From Bacteroidaceae bacterium (GTDB taxonomy: Bacteria > Bacteroidota > Bacteroidia > Bacteroidales > Bacteroidaceae), in NCBI GenBank assembly GCA_017447625.1, contig JAFSNB010000039.1, forward strand, positions 102,237 to 166,236: a stretch of DNA of 64,000 nt, given 5' to 3'. This document shows positions 25,976 through 33,844 of this stretch, in pieces. A program made the translations under genes and the position numbers. Under the pieces are notes generated by a model. It worked only from the letters and a program-made list of their open reading frames with translations, was not told the DNA's origin and did no database searches. How positions within the stretch are numbered: the stretch's first letter is position 1; each line of letters begins with the position of its first letter.

Positions 25976-25977
25976 AT

Positions 25978-27012
25978 ATGGAAATCAAACAAAATATATC
26001 ACTAAAGAATCGCAACACCTTCGGCATCGATATATATGCCGACCGCCTGGTGGAATATTATTCCATCGAGGAGTTGCAAGACTTCATCCGCTGTCGCGTG
26101 GCTGACGGCGACAAGTCACCGCTGATGCACATCGGAGGCGGGTCGAACCTGTTGTTCATGAACGACTTCCACGGCACCGTACTGCACTCGTGTATTCAAG
26201 GCATCAACGTGACAGCCGACGAGGGTGACAACGTGTATGTTCGCGTCGGAGCCGGCGTCAGCTGGGACGACTGGGTGCAGTATGCCATAGACAGCAGCTG
26301 GTTTGGGCTTGAGAACCTCTCCGCCATCCCGGGAGAGGTGGGAGCCAGCGCCATTCAGAACATCGGAGCCTACGGCAGCGAGGCCAAGGATTTCATTCTC
26401 TATGTCGATTGCGTGGATCTGGAGACAGGCGACATCCGCCATTTCTGCCGTGCAGAGTGCGAATACGGCTATCGCGACAGCATCTTCAAGAACGTGGTTG
26501 CCGGACGCTATGCCGTAACACATGTCCACTTCCAGCTGAGCCACAGCTTCCGCCCGAACATCGAGTACGGAGGCATACGCAAAGCTCTCGAGGAGCAGGG
26601 CGTTCAGGAGTGGGATCTGAGCCCGCAGGTACTGCGTCAGACCATCATCCGTCTGCGTCAGCAGAAGCTGCCCGACCCCGCCGTCACCGGCAATGCAGGC
26701 AGTTTCTTCAAGAATCCCGTGGTTAGTGCTGCAGAGTGGCAGAAGCTGCTCCAGGAGTATCCCGAAGCTCCGCATTACGATGCCGCAAACGGCGTGAAGA
26801 TTCCCGCTGCGTGGCTCATAGAACAATGCGGATGGAAAGGCCGCTCACTCGGCAACGCCGGAGTCTATGAGAACCAGCCGCTCGTCCTTGTGAACAACGG
26901 CTCAGCCACAGGCGCAGACATAGCCGCTCTGAGCAAAGCCATTCAGGATGATGTGAAGAAGCGCTTCGGCATCAGTCTTGAGACCGAAGTGAATTTCGTT
27001 TGCGGAGAATAA
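25978..27012 (+). CDS. murB: UDP-N-acetylenolpyruvoylglucosamine reductase
   Basis: Makes UDP-MurNAc in peptidoglycan synthesis, using FAD and NADPH. At 344 aa it is a type I MurB: FAD-binding IGGGSNLLF, AIPGEVGASAIQNIGAYGSE, the tyrosine-containing YGYRDSIFK, and the active-site GNAGSFFKNPVV with catalytic Ser, plus the C-terminal Glu region ETEVNFVCGE. The start is ATG 25978, two bases after the stop of the DUF4348 gene. Its last 41 bp overlap the 3' end of a convergent gene. Confidence 0.96.
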   Translation: MEIKQNISLKNRNTFGIDIYADRLVEYYSIEELQDFIRCRVADGDKSPLMHIGGGSNLLFMNDFHGTVLHSCIQGINVTADEGDNVYVRVGAGVSWDDWVQYAIDSSWFGLENLSAIPGEVGASAIQNIGAYGSEAKDFILYVDCVDLETGDIRHFCRAECEYGYRDSIFKNVVAGRYAVTHVHFQLSHSFRPNIEYGGIRKALEEQGVQEWDLSPQVLRQTIIRLRQQKLPDPAVTGNAGSFFKNPVVSAAEWQKLLQEYPEAPHYDAANGVKIPAAWLIEQCGWKGRSLGNAGVYENQPLVLVNNGSATGADIAALSKAIQDDVKKRFGISLETEVNFVCGE

Positions 27013-28243
27013 AACGCGGCGTACAGCGGAAATACACTCCAAAGGAGAAATTGTTATTGAATGTGGCAGGCAAAACGACCTGCCGCATTGCGTTTGTGGA
27101 GGCGTCGAGTTCGTTGTAGGTGAACTGCCCGCTGCGAACGGGATAGGCATCCACCTTCACGCCGAGCTGATAGTCTTTGGCAAAGGTGCGGCTCCACTCC
27201 ACCCCGACGTGCGGGGCAAGAGTGTTCTTGAAACGTCCGTCGCCCGGCTTCTGCGATAGCGTATTGTAAAACGGAACGCCGTAGAGCGACACGAAATCCT
27301 TGCCGTAGAGCACGCTGCCGAAGACACGCACGCCGCCTCCCAAACCGAATGAGAGCGAGGCATAGGTTGCAAAGCCGGTGTTGAAAGGCCACAGATGGCC
27401 GTTTTGCTGCCAGGCACCAAGAGCCAGCAACTCTACATTCATATTCTTGAAAATGCGGCGGCCAGCGTTCCAAGTGAGACCAACGCCAACGGCTCCGTTG
27501 ACCAGCGTCTGCACCCCGAGAGACGTAGTGTCCTGCTCGCCTCCTCGATGTTGGGCGAGAACATCAATCGGCATATAAGCATGGACTTTCGATTCTTGAG
27601 AGTTGAAGAGAATCCGCTGCGTCACACCTACGGTAAAAGCCTCCTGATGGGAGTCTTCCTCGAAGATATAGCTCTGCCAGTTGCACCACGCTTCGAGGCG
27701 GTAACGGGGGCGCTCCAACAGCAGTTGAACACCCATCTCAGGATCTTGTGTCAAGTTCAACTCCGGGTTGAAGAGCGGCTCAGTAAGTCCATGGTTTCCA
27801 GCTCCGTATAAATCGCCTAAAACAAGCGTACAACGACCCATTTGAGCCTGTACCCGGAAGAACGGAAGCAAGTGTGCACCACGCTGATACTGGTTGCCTT
27901 TCCACGTCCCAATGTCGTGATAGGCATAGCACGGATACTTGTTTGCTCCGGCATAAACGAGAGCGTGTAATCCGGCTTCGAGGAGCAGGTTCTTTAGCGG
28001 CTGATAGCTCACTCGCGGCTGAATCCAGAAGCCTGGAAGAGTGTATCCGAAAGCGTGGTTGCTGGAGAACTCGTTGTCCTTGAAGAAGCTGAGATTGTCT
28101 ATCGTCAGAGCTATCTCACCCTTCTCCTCCGGCCGGATGTGGATGTCGGAAAGCATCAGTCGCTCGTCAAGCCGCTGCTGGGCATCGACGGAGAGGGGAA
28201 AAAACACAAATATCGAGAGAAGAATGAGCAGAGTTCGTTTCAT
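26972..28243 (-). CDS. Predicted outer-membrane beta-barrel protein
   Basis: A 423-aa protein with signal peptide MKRTLLILLSIFVFFPLSVD (cleavage near DAQQ). The body is a series of alternating aromatic/Gly strands (AGLHALVYAG, ALGAWQQNGHLWPFNTGFA, SLSFGLGGGVRVFGSVLYG) typical of porin-like barrels. It resembles the family of Bacteroidales outer-membrane proteins annotated only as hypothetical. The barrel appears to end near NNFSFGVYFRCTPRF, after which about a dozen basic residues follow, encoded in the part that overlaps murB. Function unknown. Confidence 0.75.
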   Translation of the reverse strand: MKRTLLILLSIFVFFPLSVDAQQRLDERLMLSDIHIRPEEKGEIALTIDNLSFFKDNEFSSNHAFGYTLPGFWIQPRVSYQPLKNLLLEAGLHALVYAGANKYPCYAYHDIGTWKGNQYQRGAHLLPFFRVQAQMGRCTLVLGDLYGAGNHGLTEPLFNPELNLTQDPEMGVQLLLERPRYRLEAWCNWQSYIFEEDSHQEAFTVGVTQRILFNSQESKVHAYMPIDVLAQHRGGEQDTTSLGVQTLVNGAVGVGLTWNAGRRIFKNMNVELLALGAWQQNGHLWPFNTGFATYASLSFGLGGGVRVFGSVLYGKDFVSLYGVPFYNTLSQKPGDGRFKNTLAPHVGVEWSRTFAKDYQLGVKVDAYPVRSGQFTYNELDASTNAMRQVVLPATFNNNFSFGVYFRCTPRFILRKRNSLRSQD

Positions 28244-28309
28244 AACAGATACATTTTGCCTGCAAAGGAAACTAAATTCGAGCTAAAATCAAAACTTTTG
28301 CGAAAATTC

Positions 28310-28340
28310 TTTGCATTTATCATAATAAAGCATACCTTTG
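28310..28340 (+). promoter_or_regulatory. Promoter of the C10 peptidase gene
   Basis: -33 TTTG (28310-28313), 19-bp spacer, -7 TACCTTTG (28333-28340): a full match to the Bacteroidetes consensus. Transcription would start near 28347, 38 nt before the ATG. Confidence 0.75.
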
Positions 28341-28384
28341 CCCCCGATATATACATTAATGTACCATAACAAACACTCAAAAAC

Positions 28385-30208
28385 ATGAGAAAAATTACTC
28401 TTTTGCTGGCTTTATTCCTCACCGGAAGCATATCTACAATGGCTCAGGATGGACCTCCCACACCACAAAAGCATGACATAGAGCCCATGCTGACTACCGT
28501 CTGGGCACAGAACGACCCATACTATTTCTACACACCGGCCTTCTTTACCGGTGAGCAGTGTGTAACGGGTTGTGTATCCGTGGCTGCCGCCCAAGTTATG
28601 AAATACTACGAGTGGCCGAAACGTGGCACAGGTTCCTCTTCATACGATTGGAACAATGGCGTAACAACAAAGGAATTAACTTGCGATTACGAGCACGATT
28701 ACGACTGGAGTCTGATGGTTAACGACATCGACACCGCCGCCATGACTCCGGCCCAGCGTCAGGAAGCCGGTGTCACCATGTACAACGTGGTTGCCATTGC
28801 CCGCTTGATGGCCGACCTCGGTATTGCGTTTGAGATGCAGTATCGTCCGCGTCCTTCATCTGCATATCTGTCAAAGGTGCCTGCTTCGCTGGTGGAACAT
28901 TTCGCCTACGATCGTAGCGCTCGCTTTGCATATCGCGATTACTACACCGACGAAGCTTGGGAAGACCTCATTTACACCGAGCTGGCCGAAGGCCGCCCCG
29001 TAATCTATGCCGGCAGCAGTTCGACCGGTAGCCACTCGTTCGTGATTGACGGCTATGCGCAGGGCAAGTTCCACTGCAACTGGGGCTGGGGAGGCTTTTC
29101 CGATGGCTATTATTCCCTGAATAACCTCACTCCGACATACGATACTGGCGGTGAAGACACCCCAGGTATCGAAGGTTACAACAAGAACCACTTCGCTGTA
29201 ATCGGAATCCGTCCTTTCGCCGGCAGCGACTGGACCTATTCCATGGGCATCACAAATGATTTCCAGGTTTGTGAGACTGATGCAGAGGGCTATCTCGTAC
29301 CCGTAACCAAAATCAACCGCGAGACAGTAGGCAAGTACTGGTATCTCTACGGCGGATCCGGCACCGCAAATGACGTTGGTTTCAAGAACATCTCTCCCAT
29401 TGACATGTACACTGAGTTCGGTATAGAATTCACAAATACTGATAATGGCCACACATTCGTACTGGCATCTCCGGTTGGCGTTCAGCCGCTTCCTGCCAAC
29501 AGCGGCTTCCCCTACGTGGCATTCAGCTACACGGACATCATGCAGACTGGCACGTTCGACCTTCGTCCGGTGTTCCGTCCCATGGGTACGAATAAATGGA
29601 TACCCGTGATGCAGACTCCTAACGCAAAGAAAGTGCAGCTCACAGTAGAGGGCAATACGCCTCCCATATATCTTACCGAACCGCTCACGGTTGGTCACAA
29701 CAGCATCTGCTACAGCAACACGATTACGGTGAAAGCAAGCATCTATTCCACCGAGGACGTTGACAACGTCTGGATTAACCCCGTCGTCTATTCGCTTGAA
29801 GGAATCCAGCCTGTTCCCGTGATGGAGACTATCAACGGGCAGCAATATTATCTCGGACAGCAGAGAGACTTCTTCAAATTGGTCAACCTGAAGCAGGGCG
29901 TGAACGAAGTGGAGCTGTCTGTGGATTATCCCGAGGCAGACCCGGACAAGCAGTACATCATCTACTGCCAGTATTACAAGGATAATGACTTCAACGGAGT
30001 CTTCGAGCCTCAGTCCAACGCAATGGTGATGTTCAAGGTTACCAGCGAGGAAGATGCCATCCACGGTGTTACTGCCGACTGGAACTCCGTAGAACTGCCC
30101 TCGTTCAAGGGTGTGTTTGACATGAGCGGCCGCCGCATCTCCGACAAGCCCAAGGCTCTCAGTCGCGGTATGTACATTGTCAACGGAAAGAAGATTCTGG
30201 TGCGCTAA
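28385..30208 (+). CDS. C10-family (streptopain-like) cysteine peptidase
   Basis: A secreted cysteine protease of 607 aa. After signal peptide MRKITLLLALFLTGSISTMA the catalytic domain starts at once: WAQNDPYYFYTP, the nucleophile Cys63 in CVTGCVSVAAAQVMKYY, and His217 in GSHSFVIDGYAQGKFHCNWG with WGWGG. SpeB and related C10 enzymes have a long inhibitory prodomain between signal peptide and catalytic domain; here it is missing. The region from about 300 to 570 is beta-rich, and the end, VFDMSGRRISDKPKALSRGM then YIVNGKKILVR, is a Prevotella-type C-terminal tail, possibly a secretion signal. It may degrade host or dietary protein outside the cell. Confidence 0.92.
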   Translation: MRKITLLLALFLTGSISTMAQDGPPTPQKHDIEPMLTTVWAQNDPYYFYTPAFFTGEQCVTGCVSVAAAQVMKYYEWPKRGTGSSSYDWNNGVTTKELTCDYEHDYDWSLMVNDIDTAAMTPAQRQEAGVTMYNVVAIARLMADLGIAFEMQYRPRPSSAYLSKVPASLVEHFAYDRSARFAYRDYYTDEAWEDLIYTELAEGRPVIYAGSSSTGSHSFVIDGYAQGKFHCNWGWGGFSDGYYSLNNLTPTYDTGGEDTPGIEGYNKNHFAVIGIRPFAGSDWTYSMGITNDFQVCETDAEGYLVPVTKINRETVGKYWYLYGGSGTANDVGFKNISPIDMYTEFGIEFTNTDNGHTFVLASPVGVQPLPANSGFPYVAFSYTDIMQTGTFDLRPVFRPMGTNKWIPVMQTPNAKKVQLTVEGNTPPIYLTEPLTVGHNSICYSNTITVKASIYSTEDVDNVWINPVVYSLEGIQPVPVMETINGQQYYLGQQRDFFKLVNLKQGVNEVELSVDYPEADPDKQYIIYCQYYKDNDFNGVFEPQSNAMVMFKVTSEEDAIHGVTADWNSVELPSFKGVFDMSGRRISDKPKALSRGMYIVNGKKILVR

Positions 30209-30263
30209 AGCGCTCAATGTACATTGTAAAAATGTAAATGGCCGATATCCAAGGCGCAGCCCT

Positions 30264-30338
30264 AATGGTCAATGGTCAATGGTCAATGGTCAATGGTCAA
30301 TGGTCAATGTTCAATGGTCAATGTTCAATGGTCAATGG
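30264..30338 (+). repeat. Heptanucleotide tandem repeat at the nth start
   Basis: Ten copies of AATGGTC (two with GTTC) and a partial eleventh run directly into the nth start codon. Each unit carries an ATG and none carries a stop, so ATGs occur in all three frames. Confidence 0.95.
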
Positions 30339-31018
30339 AAGAACGCTATGACGCTGTGATTCGCTATTTCCAGGCAGCGATGCCGGAAGCAAGCACGGAA
30401 CTGCACTTCGAGAATCCATTCCAGTTGCTGGTTGCCGTGATGCTTAGTGCCCAATGCACAGACAAGCGTGTCAACATCGTCACCCCTGCCCTATTCGAGG
30501 CGTTTCCCTCTGCAGAGGTTATGGCCGAAGCCACTCCGGAAGCGGTCTATGAATACGTAAGCAGCGTGTCATATCCTAACAGCAAAGCGCGTCATCTCGT
30601 CGAGATGGCGCGTATGCTTGTCAGGGATTTCGGAAGCCAGGTGCCGCAGACTATGGAGGAGCTGGTACGGTTGCCGGGGGTGGGCCGCAAGACGGCGAAT
30701 GTTGTACTTGGCGTAGCCTTCAACGAAGCCACGATGCCGGTGGATACCCACGTCTTCCGCGTCAGCCACCGTCTCGGACTGGTTACAGACAAAGCGCGCA
30801 CGCCGCTGGCCGTAGAGCAGACGCTTGTGCGACATATCCCCGAGGAGCTGCTTTCCCGCGCTCACCACTGGCTCATCCTTCACGGACGCTATGTCTGCAC
30901 AGCCATCAAACCGCATTGCATGGAATGTGGGCTTCGGGAGTGCTGCAAGTTCTACAACATGCCTTCAAAAGCTGCTAAGAATCCTTCAAAAGCCGCTAAG
31001 AATAATAAAAAGTCTTAA
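30335..31018 (+). CDS. nth: Endonuclease III
   Basis: A DNA glycosylase/AP lyase for oxidised pyrimidines in base-excision repair, 227 aa from ATG 30335. The helix-hairpin-helix LPGVGRKTANVVLG contains the catalytic Lys119, and the catalytic Asp137 lies in PVDTHVFRVSHRLG. The C-terminal CTAIKPHCMECGLRECC supplies the [4Fe-4S] cluster ligands, followed by a Lys/Ala-rich tail. An ATG 63 bp upstream is in frame but would translate the tandem repeat (MVNGQWS units), so I prefer 30335. The gene follows the peptidase with a gap made mostly of the repeat. Confidence 0.95.
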   Translation: MEERYDAVIRYFQAAMPEASTELHFENPFQLLVAVMLSAQCTDKRVNIVTPALFEAFPSAEVMAEATPEAVYEYVSSVSYPNSKARHLVEMARMLVRDFGSQVPQTMEELVRLPGVGRKTANVVLGVAFNEATMPVDTHVFRVSHRLGLVTDKARTPLAVEQTLVRHIPEELLSRAHHWLILHGRYVCTAIKPHCMECGLRECCKFYNMPSKAAKNPSKAAKNNKKS

Positions 31019-31021
31019 ACG

Positions 31022-31053
31022 CTTGCACACCTCTCAGCAAATAACTAATTTTG
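31022..31053 (+). promoter_or_regulatory. Promoter of pgk
   Basis: -33 CTTG (31022-31025), 20-bp spacer, -7 TAATTTTG (31046-31053). Transcription would start near 31060, leaving a leader of about 90 nt. Confidence 0.7.
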
Positions 31054-31075
31054 TGCCGCAAAACAGAGCAATCGA

Positions 31076-31110
31076 AATCGTAAAATCGTAAAATCGTAAA
31101 ATCGTAAAAT
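31076..31110 (+). repeat. 8-bp tandem repeat in the pgk leader
   Basis: About four copies of TAAAATCG lie between the pgk promoter and its start codon, followed by CTTTAAAT repeats up to 31135. They would be part of the mRNA leader. Confidence 0.85.
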
Positions 31111-31148
31111 AAATAATTCTTTAAATCTTTAAATCATCAAATCACGTT

Positions 31149-32417
31149 ATGACTATCCACGATTACAAATTCGCTGGCAAGAAGGCCATCGTACGCGTTG
31201 ACTTCAACGTGCCCCTCGACGGAAACGGTAACATCACCGACGACACCCGCATCCGCGGTGCTCTGCCCACCCTGAAGAAGATTCTCGAGGACGGCGGCGC
31301 ACTCATCATCATGTCACACATGGGCAAGCCCAAGGGCAAGGTGAATCCCAAACTCTCTCTGAAGCAGATTGTTCCCGCCGTGAGCGCTGCTCTCGGTGTT
31401 GATGTTCAGTTCGCCCCCGACTGCGCTAAGGCTGCTGAGCAGGCTGCTGCTCTGAAGGCAGGCGAAGTGCTGCTGCTTGAGAACCTCCGCTACTATCCCG
31501 AAGAGGAGGGCAAGCCCGTTGGCATCGATAAGGAAGATCCCGCTTACGACGCTGCCAAGAAGGCCATGAAGGAGAGCCAGAAGGAATTCGCCAAGACTCT
31601 CGCCAGCTACGCTGACTGCTACGTGATGGATGCCTTCGGCACCGCTCACCGCCGTCACGCTTCCACCGCTGTCATCGCAGACTACTTCGATGCTGAGAAC
31701 AAGATGCTCGGTCTCCTCATGGAGAAGGAAGTGCAGGCTGTTGACAACGTGCTGACTGACATCAAGCGCCCGTTCGTTGCCATCATGGGCGGCTCGAAGG
31801 TGAGCACCAAGATCGGCATCATCGAGAACCTGCTGGGCAAGGTTGATAAGCTCATCCTCTGCGGCGGCATGACCTACACCTTCATGAAGGCTCATGGCGG
31901 AGAAATCGGTAACTCAATCGTTGAGTTGGACAAGCTGGATGTGGCTCTCGGCGTTGAGGAAATGGCCAAGAAGAACGGCGTAGAGCTGGTTCTGGCTGAG
32001 GACAGCGTATGCTGCACAGGCTATGACTTCGCCAACTTCTGCGTGAAGCCCGGCGCTCAGATCAAGACTTTCCCCTCCGCAGCTATTGAAGAGGGCTGGG
32101 ACGGCCTCGACGTAGGCCCCAAGAGCGCCGCCAAGTTCGCTAAGGCTATCGAAGGCGCCAAGACTATCCTCTGGAACGGTCCTGCCGGCTGCTTCGAGTG
32201 CGACGACTTCTGCGCAGGCAGCCGTGCTGTTGGTGAGGCTGTGGCTAAGGCAACTGCCGAGGGTGCATTCTCTCTCATCGGCGGCGGCGACAGCGTTGCT
32301 TGCGTGCACAAGTTCGGTCTTGAGGACAAGGTCAGCTACATCTCCACAGGTGGCGGCGCTCTGCTCGAAGCCATCGAGGGTAAGGTTCTTCCCGGCGTAG
32401 CTGCCATCAAGGGCTAA
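31149..32417 (+). CDS. pgk: Phosphoglycerate kinase
   Basis: A glycolytic enzyme that transfers phosphate from 1,3-bisphosphoglycerate to ADP. The 422-aa sequence has [42 protein letters not shown], the RRHAS segment and the nucleotide loop [16 protein letters not shown], then [14 protein letters not shown]. Length and domain order are standard. It has its own strong promoter with a repeat-bearing leader. A palindromic repeat downstream (32449-32495) may terminate it. Confidence 0.98.
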   Translation: MTIHDYKFAGKKAIVRVDFNVPLDGNGNITDDTRIRGALPTLKKILEDGGALIIMSHMGKPKGKVNPKLSLKQIVPAVSAALGVDVQFAPDCAKAAEQAAALKAGEVLLLENLRYYPEEEGKPVGIDKEDPAYDAAKKAMKESQKEFAKTLASYADCYVMDAFGTAHRRHASTAVIADYFDAENKMLGLLMEKEVQAVDNVLTDIKRPFVAIMGGSKVSTKIGIIENLLGKVDKLILCGGMTYTFMKAHGGEIGNSIVELDKLDVALGVEEMAKKNGVELVLAEDSVCCTGYDFANFCVKPGAQIKTFPSAAIEEGWDGLDVGPKSAAKFAKAIEGAKTILWNGPAGCFECDDFCAGSRAVGEAVAKATAEGAFSLIGGGDSVACVHKFGLEDKVSYISTGGGALLEAIEGKVLPGVAAIKG

Positions 32418-32448
32418 TATCAAAGCTGATTTAAATAAATCACCCTGC

Positions 32449-32495
32449 AGACCCACCCCCTACCCCTCCCGTGAGGGAGGGGGGAACCTGCGGGG
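32449..32495 (+). repeat. GC-rich palindromic repeat after pgk
   Basis: ACCCCCTACCCCTCCCGTGA then GGGAGGGGGGAACC, a member of the window's palindrome family. Its position suggests it also serves as the pgk terminator. Confidence 0.7.
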
Positions 32496-32514
32496 TATAA
32501 TTTTGGTGTAACAC

Positions 32515-32572
32515 CATTTGCAGATGTGGAAACACCTTATTGTTAATTGTTATTATTGTTATTTGTTATTTC
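32515..32572 (+). repeat. AT-rich dispersed repeat, copy 1
   Basis: TTTGCAGATGTGGAAACACC followed by TTATTGTTAATTGTTATTAT. The same element recurs inverted at 33633-33686 and partly at 33809-33844. It lies just upstream of the solute-binding gene. Confidence 0.75.
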
Positions 32573-32604
32573 CGGAACTTGCTATTTCCTGTTTTTGTAA
32601 TCCT

Positions 32605-33573
32605 ATGTCTATAATGTCCACAATGCGCCAGCTGGGATTGTTTTTCCTGTTTCTCCTCTTTGTTTCCTGCCAGCGAGATGCCAGACAGCAGTCGGGAGGC
32701 GACACTGAGCGCGACGCGCTGCGTGTGGCTGTGATGCCCACGGTGGGCTGTCTGCCGTTTTATGTGGCGGAGCAGGCTCATATCTTCGACAGTCTCGGGG
32801 TAGATGTGGAACTGACCACCTATCAGGCGCAGATGGATATAGACACCGCCATCGCTCGCGGACATGCGGATGTGGCCTACAGCGACCTGATTCGGGCCAT
32901 GCTGCTTCAGGAGTCGGGGACACAGGTGTATGTGGCAGGTGAGGCAGAAGCCGGACTGACTCTCATCACGGCTCGCCGCGGCCGTGTCCGCAATCTCAGT
33001 CAGCTGAAGGAACGCATGGTTGCTATGGCCCGTCACAGCATAACCGACTACTGGTGCGACCGTCTGGCAGATACCGCTTCATTGGCTCGTACAGACTTCT
33101 TCCGTCCGCAGATAAACAGCCTCAGAATCCGACGCGATATGATTCTTGCCGGAACGATGGATGCTGCCTTCCTGCCCGAACCGCAGGCCACGATGACAAG
33201 TCTGCTGCGTCATCGCCGCAATTTCTCCACCTCCAAGCTCTCGCCCCGTCTCGGAGCCTGGGTCGTAACAGATACCACCCGCAGCGGGCAGCTGGCTCTG
33301 CTCTGGAAATCCTACATGCTTGCAGCCCGTGGGATAGCCGGCAGAAGCAACGTCTCTGAAGTTACGCAGTTGCTACGTGAGCATTATTCCATCCCCGACT
33401 CTTTGGCCGACACGCTCTCCAACATTGTTACGACCAAACTACTGCGTGTTCCCGAACGTATGCCTGAACGCCCCTCAGCTGATGCCGTTCAGAAGGCCTT
33501 GCGCTGGCTCGACAGCCGTAGCCTGCGCTCCAAAGGCTACAACGCCGACACGCTGATTATCCAAGCTAATTAA
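32605..33573 (+). CDS. ABC-type solute-binding lipoprotein (NMT1/SsuA-like)
   Basis: A periplasmic-side substrate-binding lipoprotein of about 320 aa. The signal region MRQLGLFFLFLLFVSCQRD has a lipobox. The fold resembles the NMT1/THI5/SsuA group: LRVAVMPTVGCLPFYVAEQA, then FDSLGVDVELTTYQAQMDID and AIARGHADVAYSDLIRAMLL. Substrates in the group include thiamine precursors and sulfonates; the substrate here is unknown. ATG codons at 32605, 32614 and 32623 are all possible starts; anything further upstream would be inside a repeat. No permease or ATPase gene is adjacent, so it is an orphan. Confidence 0.8.
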   Translation: MSIMSTMRQLGLFFLFLLFVSCQRDARQQSGGDTERDALRVAVMPTVGCLPFYVAEQAHIFDSLGVDVELTTYQAQMDIDTAIARGHADVAYSDLIRAMLLQESGTQVYVAGEAEAGLTLITARRGRVRNLSQLKERMVAMARHSITDYWCDRLADTASLARTDFFRPQINSLRIRRDMILAGTMDAAFLPEPQATMTSLLRHRRNFSTSKLSPRLGAWVVTDTTRSGQLALLWKSYMLAARGIAGRSNVSEVTQLLREHYSIPDSLADTLSNIVTTKLLRVPERMPERPSADAVQKALRWLDSRSLRSKGYNADTLIIQAN

Positions 33574-33588
33574 CATAATAAACAGACC

Positions 33589-33686
33589 ATGGTGTAATAA
33601 GCATTAGACCGTGGTGTAATTGGCATTAGACCGATAACAGATAACAAAATAACAATTAACAATAAGGTAGTTCCACTTCTGCAAAA
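33589..33686. repeat. AT-rich dispersed repeat, inverted copy, with tandem GTGGTGTAAT units
   Basis: 33589-33632 carries near-tandem units of about 24 bp (TGGTGTAATAAGCATTAGAC). 33633-33686 is the reverse complement of copy 1 (GATAACAGATAACAAAATAA then CAATTAACAATAAGG). Together with 33809-33844 it makes an inverted pair around about 140 bp of very AT-rich DNA with no gene. Confidence 0.7.
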
Positions 33687-33808
33687 CTAGTCTTCAATAG
33701 AAAATTAGTATAATTATTATAATTAATATATTTATATTATATTGATATTATTATATATTATTTAACATTCAAGTGCCACTTATTTTGGGCACCGATAGTG
33801 TGTTGGTG

Positions 33809-33844
33809 CTTATTGTTAATTGTTATTATTGTTATCTGTTATTT
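33809..33844. repeat. AT-rich dispersed repeat, copy 3
   Basis: CTTATTGTTAATTGTTATTA then TTGTTATCTGTTATTT matches copy 1 with one mismatch. It overlaps the stop codon region of the aldo/keto reductase gene. Confidence 0.8.

Noticed and set aside
28871-30217. 448-codon open frame on the minus strand opposite the C10 peptidase
   Set aside because: It is the antisense shadow of a clear peptidase gene; its product is rich in Val, His and Arg without domains and it has no promoter.
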